DNA of 13,945 nt from F23-D06 sp045600525 (GTDB taxonomy: Bacteria; Bacteroidota; Bacteroidia; Bacteroidales; WCHB1-69). Below, piece after piece: positions 13,726-13,945 of the stretch. Location of the stretch: positions 1 to 13,945 of the forward strand of contig JAZRYC010000054.1 of NCBI GenBank assembly GCA_045600525.1, given 5' to 3'. Positions within the stretch are counted from its first letter, which is position 1. Each line of letters opens with the position of its first letter. The notes beneath the pieces are model-generated. The model did no database searches, was not told where the DNA came from, and saw nothing but the letters and a program-made list of their open reading frames with translations. Position numbers and translations under genes: made by a program.

Positions 13726-13945
13726 CTAAGACAAATTGACACCGAGTTCTTTGTTACGTTGCTGACGGACCTTTTTGCGTTCTCTACGCTTGTCTGCATG
13801 CTCAGCGACCTTGCTATAAAGAATCGGGATCAGCACAAGAGTGACCAATGTAGAGAAAGTAAGACCCCAAGCAACCACCATACCCATGGAATTCCACATT
13901 TCCGCGCCTTCACCCTTATCCAAAGCCAAGGGAATCATACCAAGC
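13726..13945 (-). CDS. RND efflux pump inner-membrane subunit, C-terminal end (partial)
   Basis: The last 73 codons of an AcrB/CzcA-type RND transporter, whose 5' part lies outside the window. The reading frame is open to the window edge. The visible sequence (LGMIPLALDKGEGAEMWNSM, then GLTFSTLVTLVLIPILY) matches the conserved last membrane helices of RND pumps, which export drugs or metals by proton exchange in a trimer linked to an outer membrane channel. The end is a short, basic cytoplasmic tail (HADKRRERKKVRQQRNKE). Whether the substrate is a drug or a metal cannot be told from this end. Confidence 0.9.
   Translation of the reverse strand, partial: LGMIPLALDKGEGAEMWNSMGMVVAWGLTFSTLVTLVLIPILYSKVAEHADKRRERKKVRQQRNKELGVNLS

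Overview
The window looks like chromosomal DNA from a member of the Bacteroidota, most likely Bacteroidales. The protein sequences of the ribosomal genes fit this. Two promoters match the Bacteroides-type consensus (about TTTG, a 19-base spacer, then TAnnTTTG). Most genes lack a Shine-Dalgarno sequence and have A-rich leaders instead. Dispersed heptamer repeats (GTTTCAR, TTAACCC) are also present. No organism can be named from this sequence alone.

Left part (1-6360, plus strand). A promoter at 207-237 precedes a run of genes: an acyl carrier protein; a 763-residue protein joining a ketosynthase to a catalytically dead chain-length-factor-type ketosynthase; a four-helix SMR/EamA-type membrane protein; a LolA-like periplasmic carrier; and a 765-residue membrane-anchored protein I do not recognise. 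ACP, KS, KS-like and LolA genes together are typical of aryl polyene / flexirubin-type pigment-lipid clusters. The expected partners (ammonia-lyase, dehydratase, acyltransferase, exporter, phosphopantetheinyl transferase) are not in the window, so the cluster assignment is an inference.

Middle part (6361-12406, minus strand). Thirteen ribosomal protein genes run in the conserved order rplV-rpsC-rplP-rpmC-rpsQ-rplN-rplX-rplE-rpsN-rpsH-rplF-rplR-rpsE. The block starts from its own promoter with a leader inverted repeat and ends in a strong intrinsic terminator directly after rpsE. The usual upstream neighbours (rpsJ to rpsS) and downstream neighbours (rpmD, rplO, secY) are absent, so this is a fragment of the S10-spc superoperon cut at both ends.

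Right part (12407-13945, minus strand). A small mechanosensitive channel (MscS family) precedes the ribosomal block. Upstream of it is a PII/CutA-like small protein with a clear terminator, and then the C-terminal end of an RND efflux pump that runs off the window edge.

The most striking points are three. A GTTTCAR heptamer repeat is read through as the linker that fuses the two ketosynthase modules, and a change of one unit would break the fusion. The ribosomal operon fragment is self-contained. Two genes inside it (rplF, rpmC) carry full AGGAGG Shine-Dalgarno motifs in a lineage that mostly does without them.
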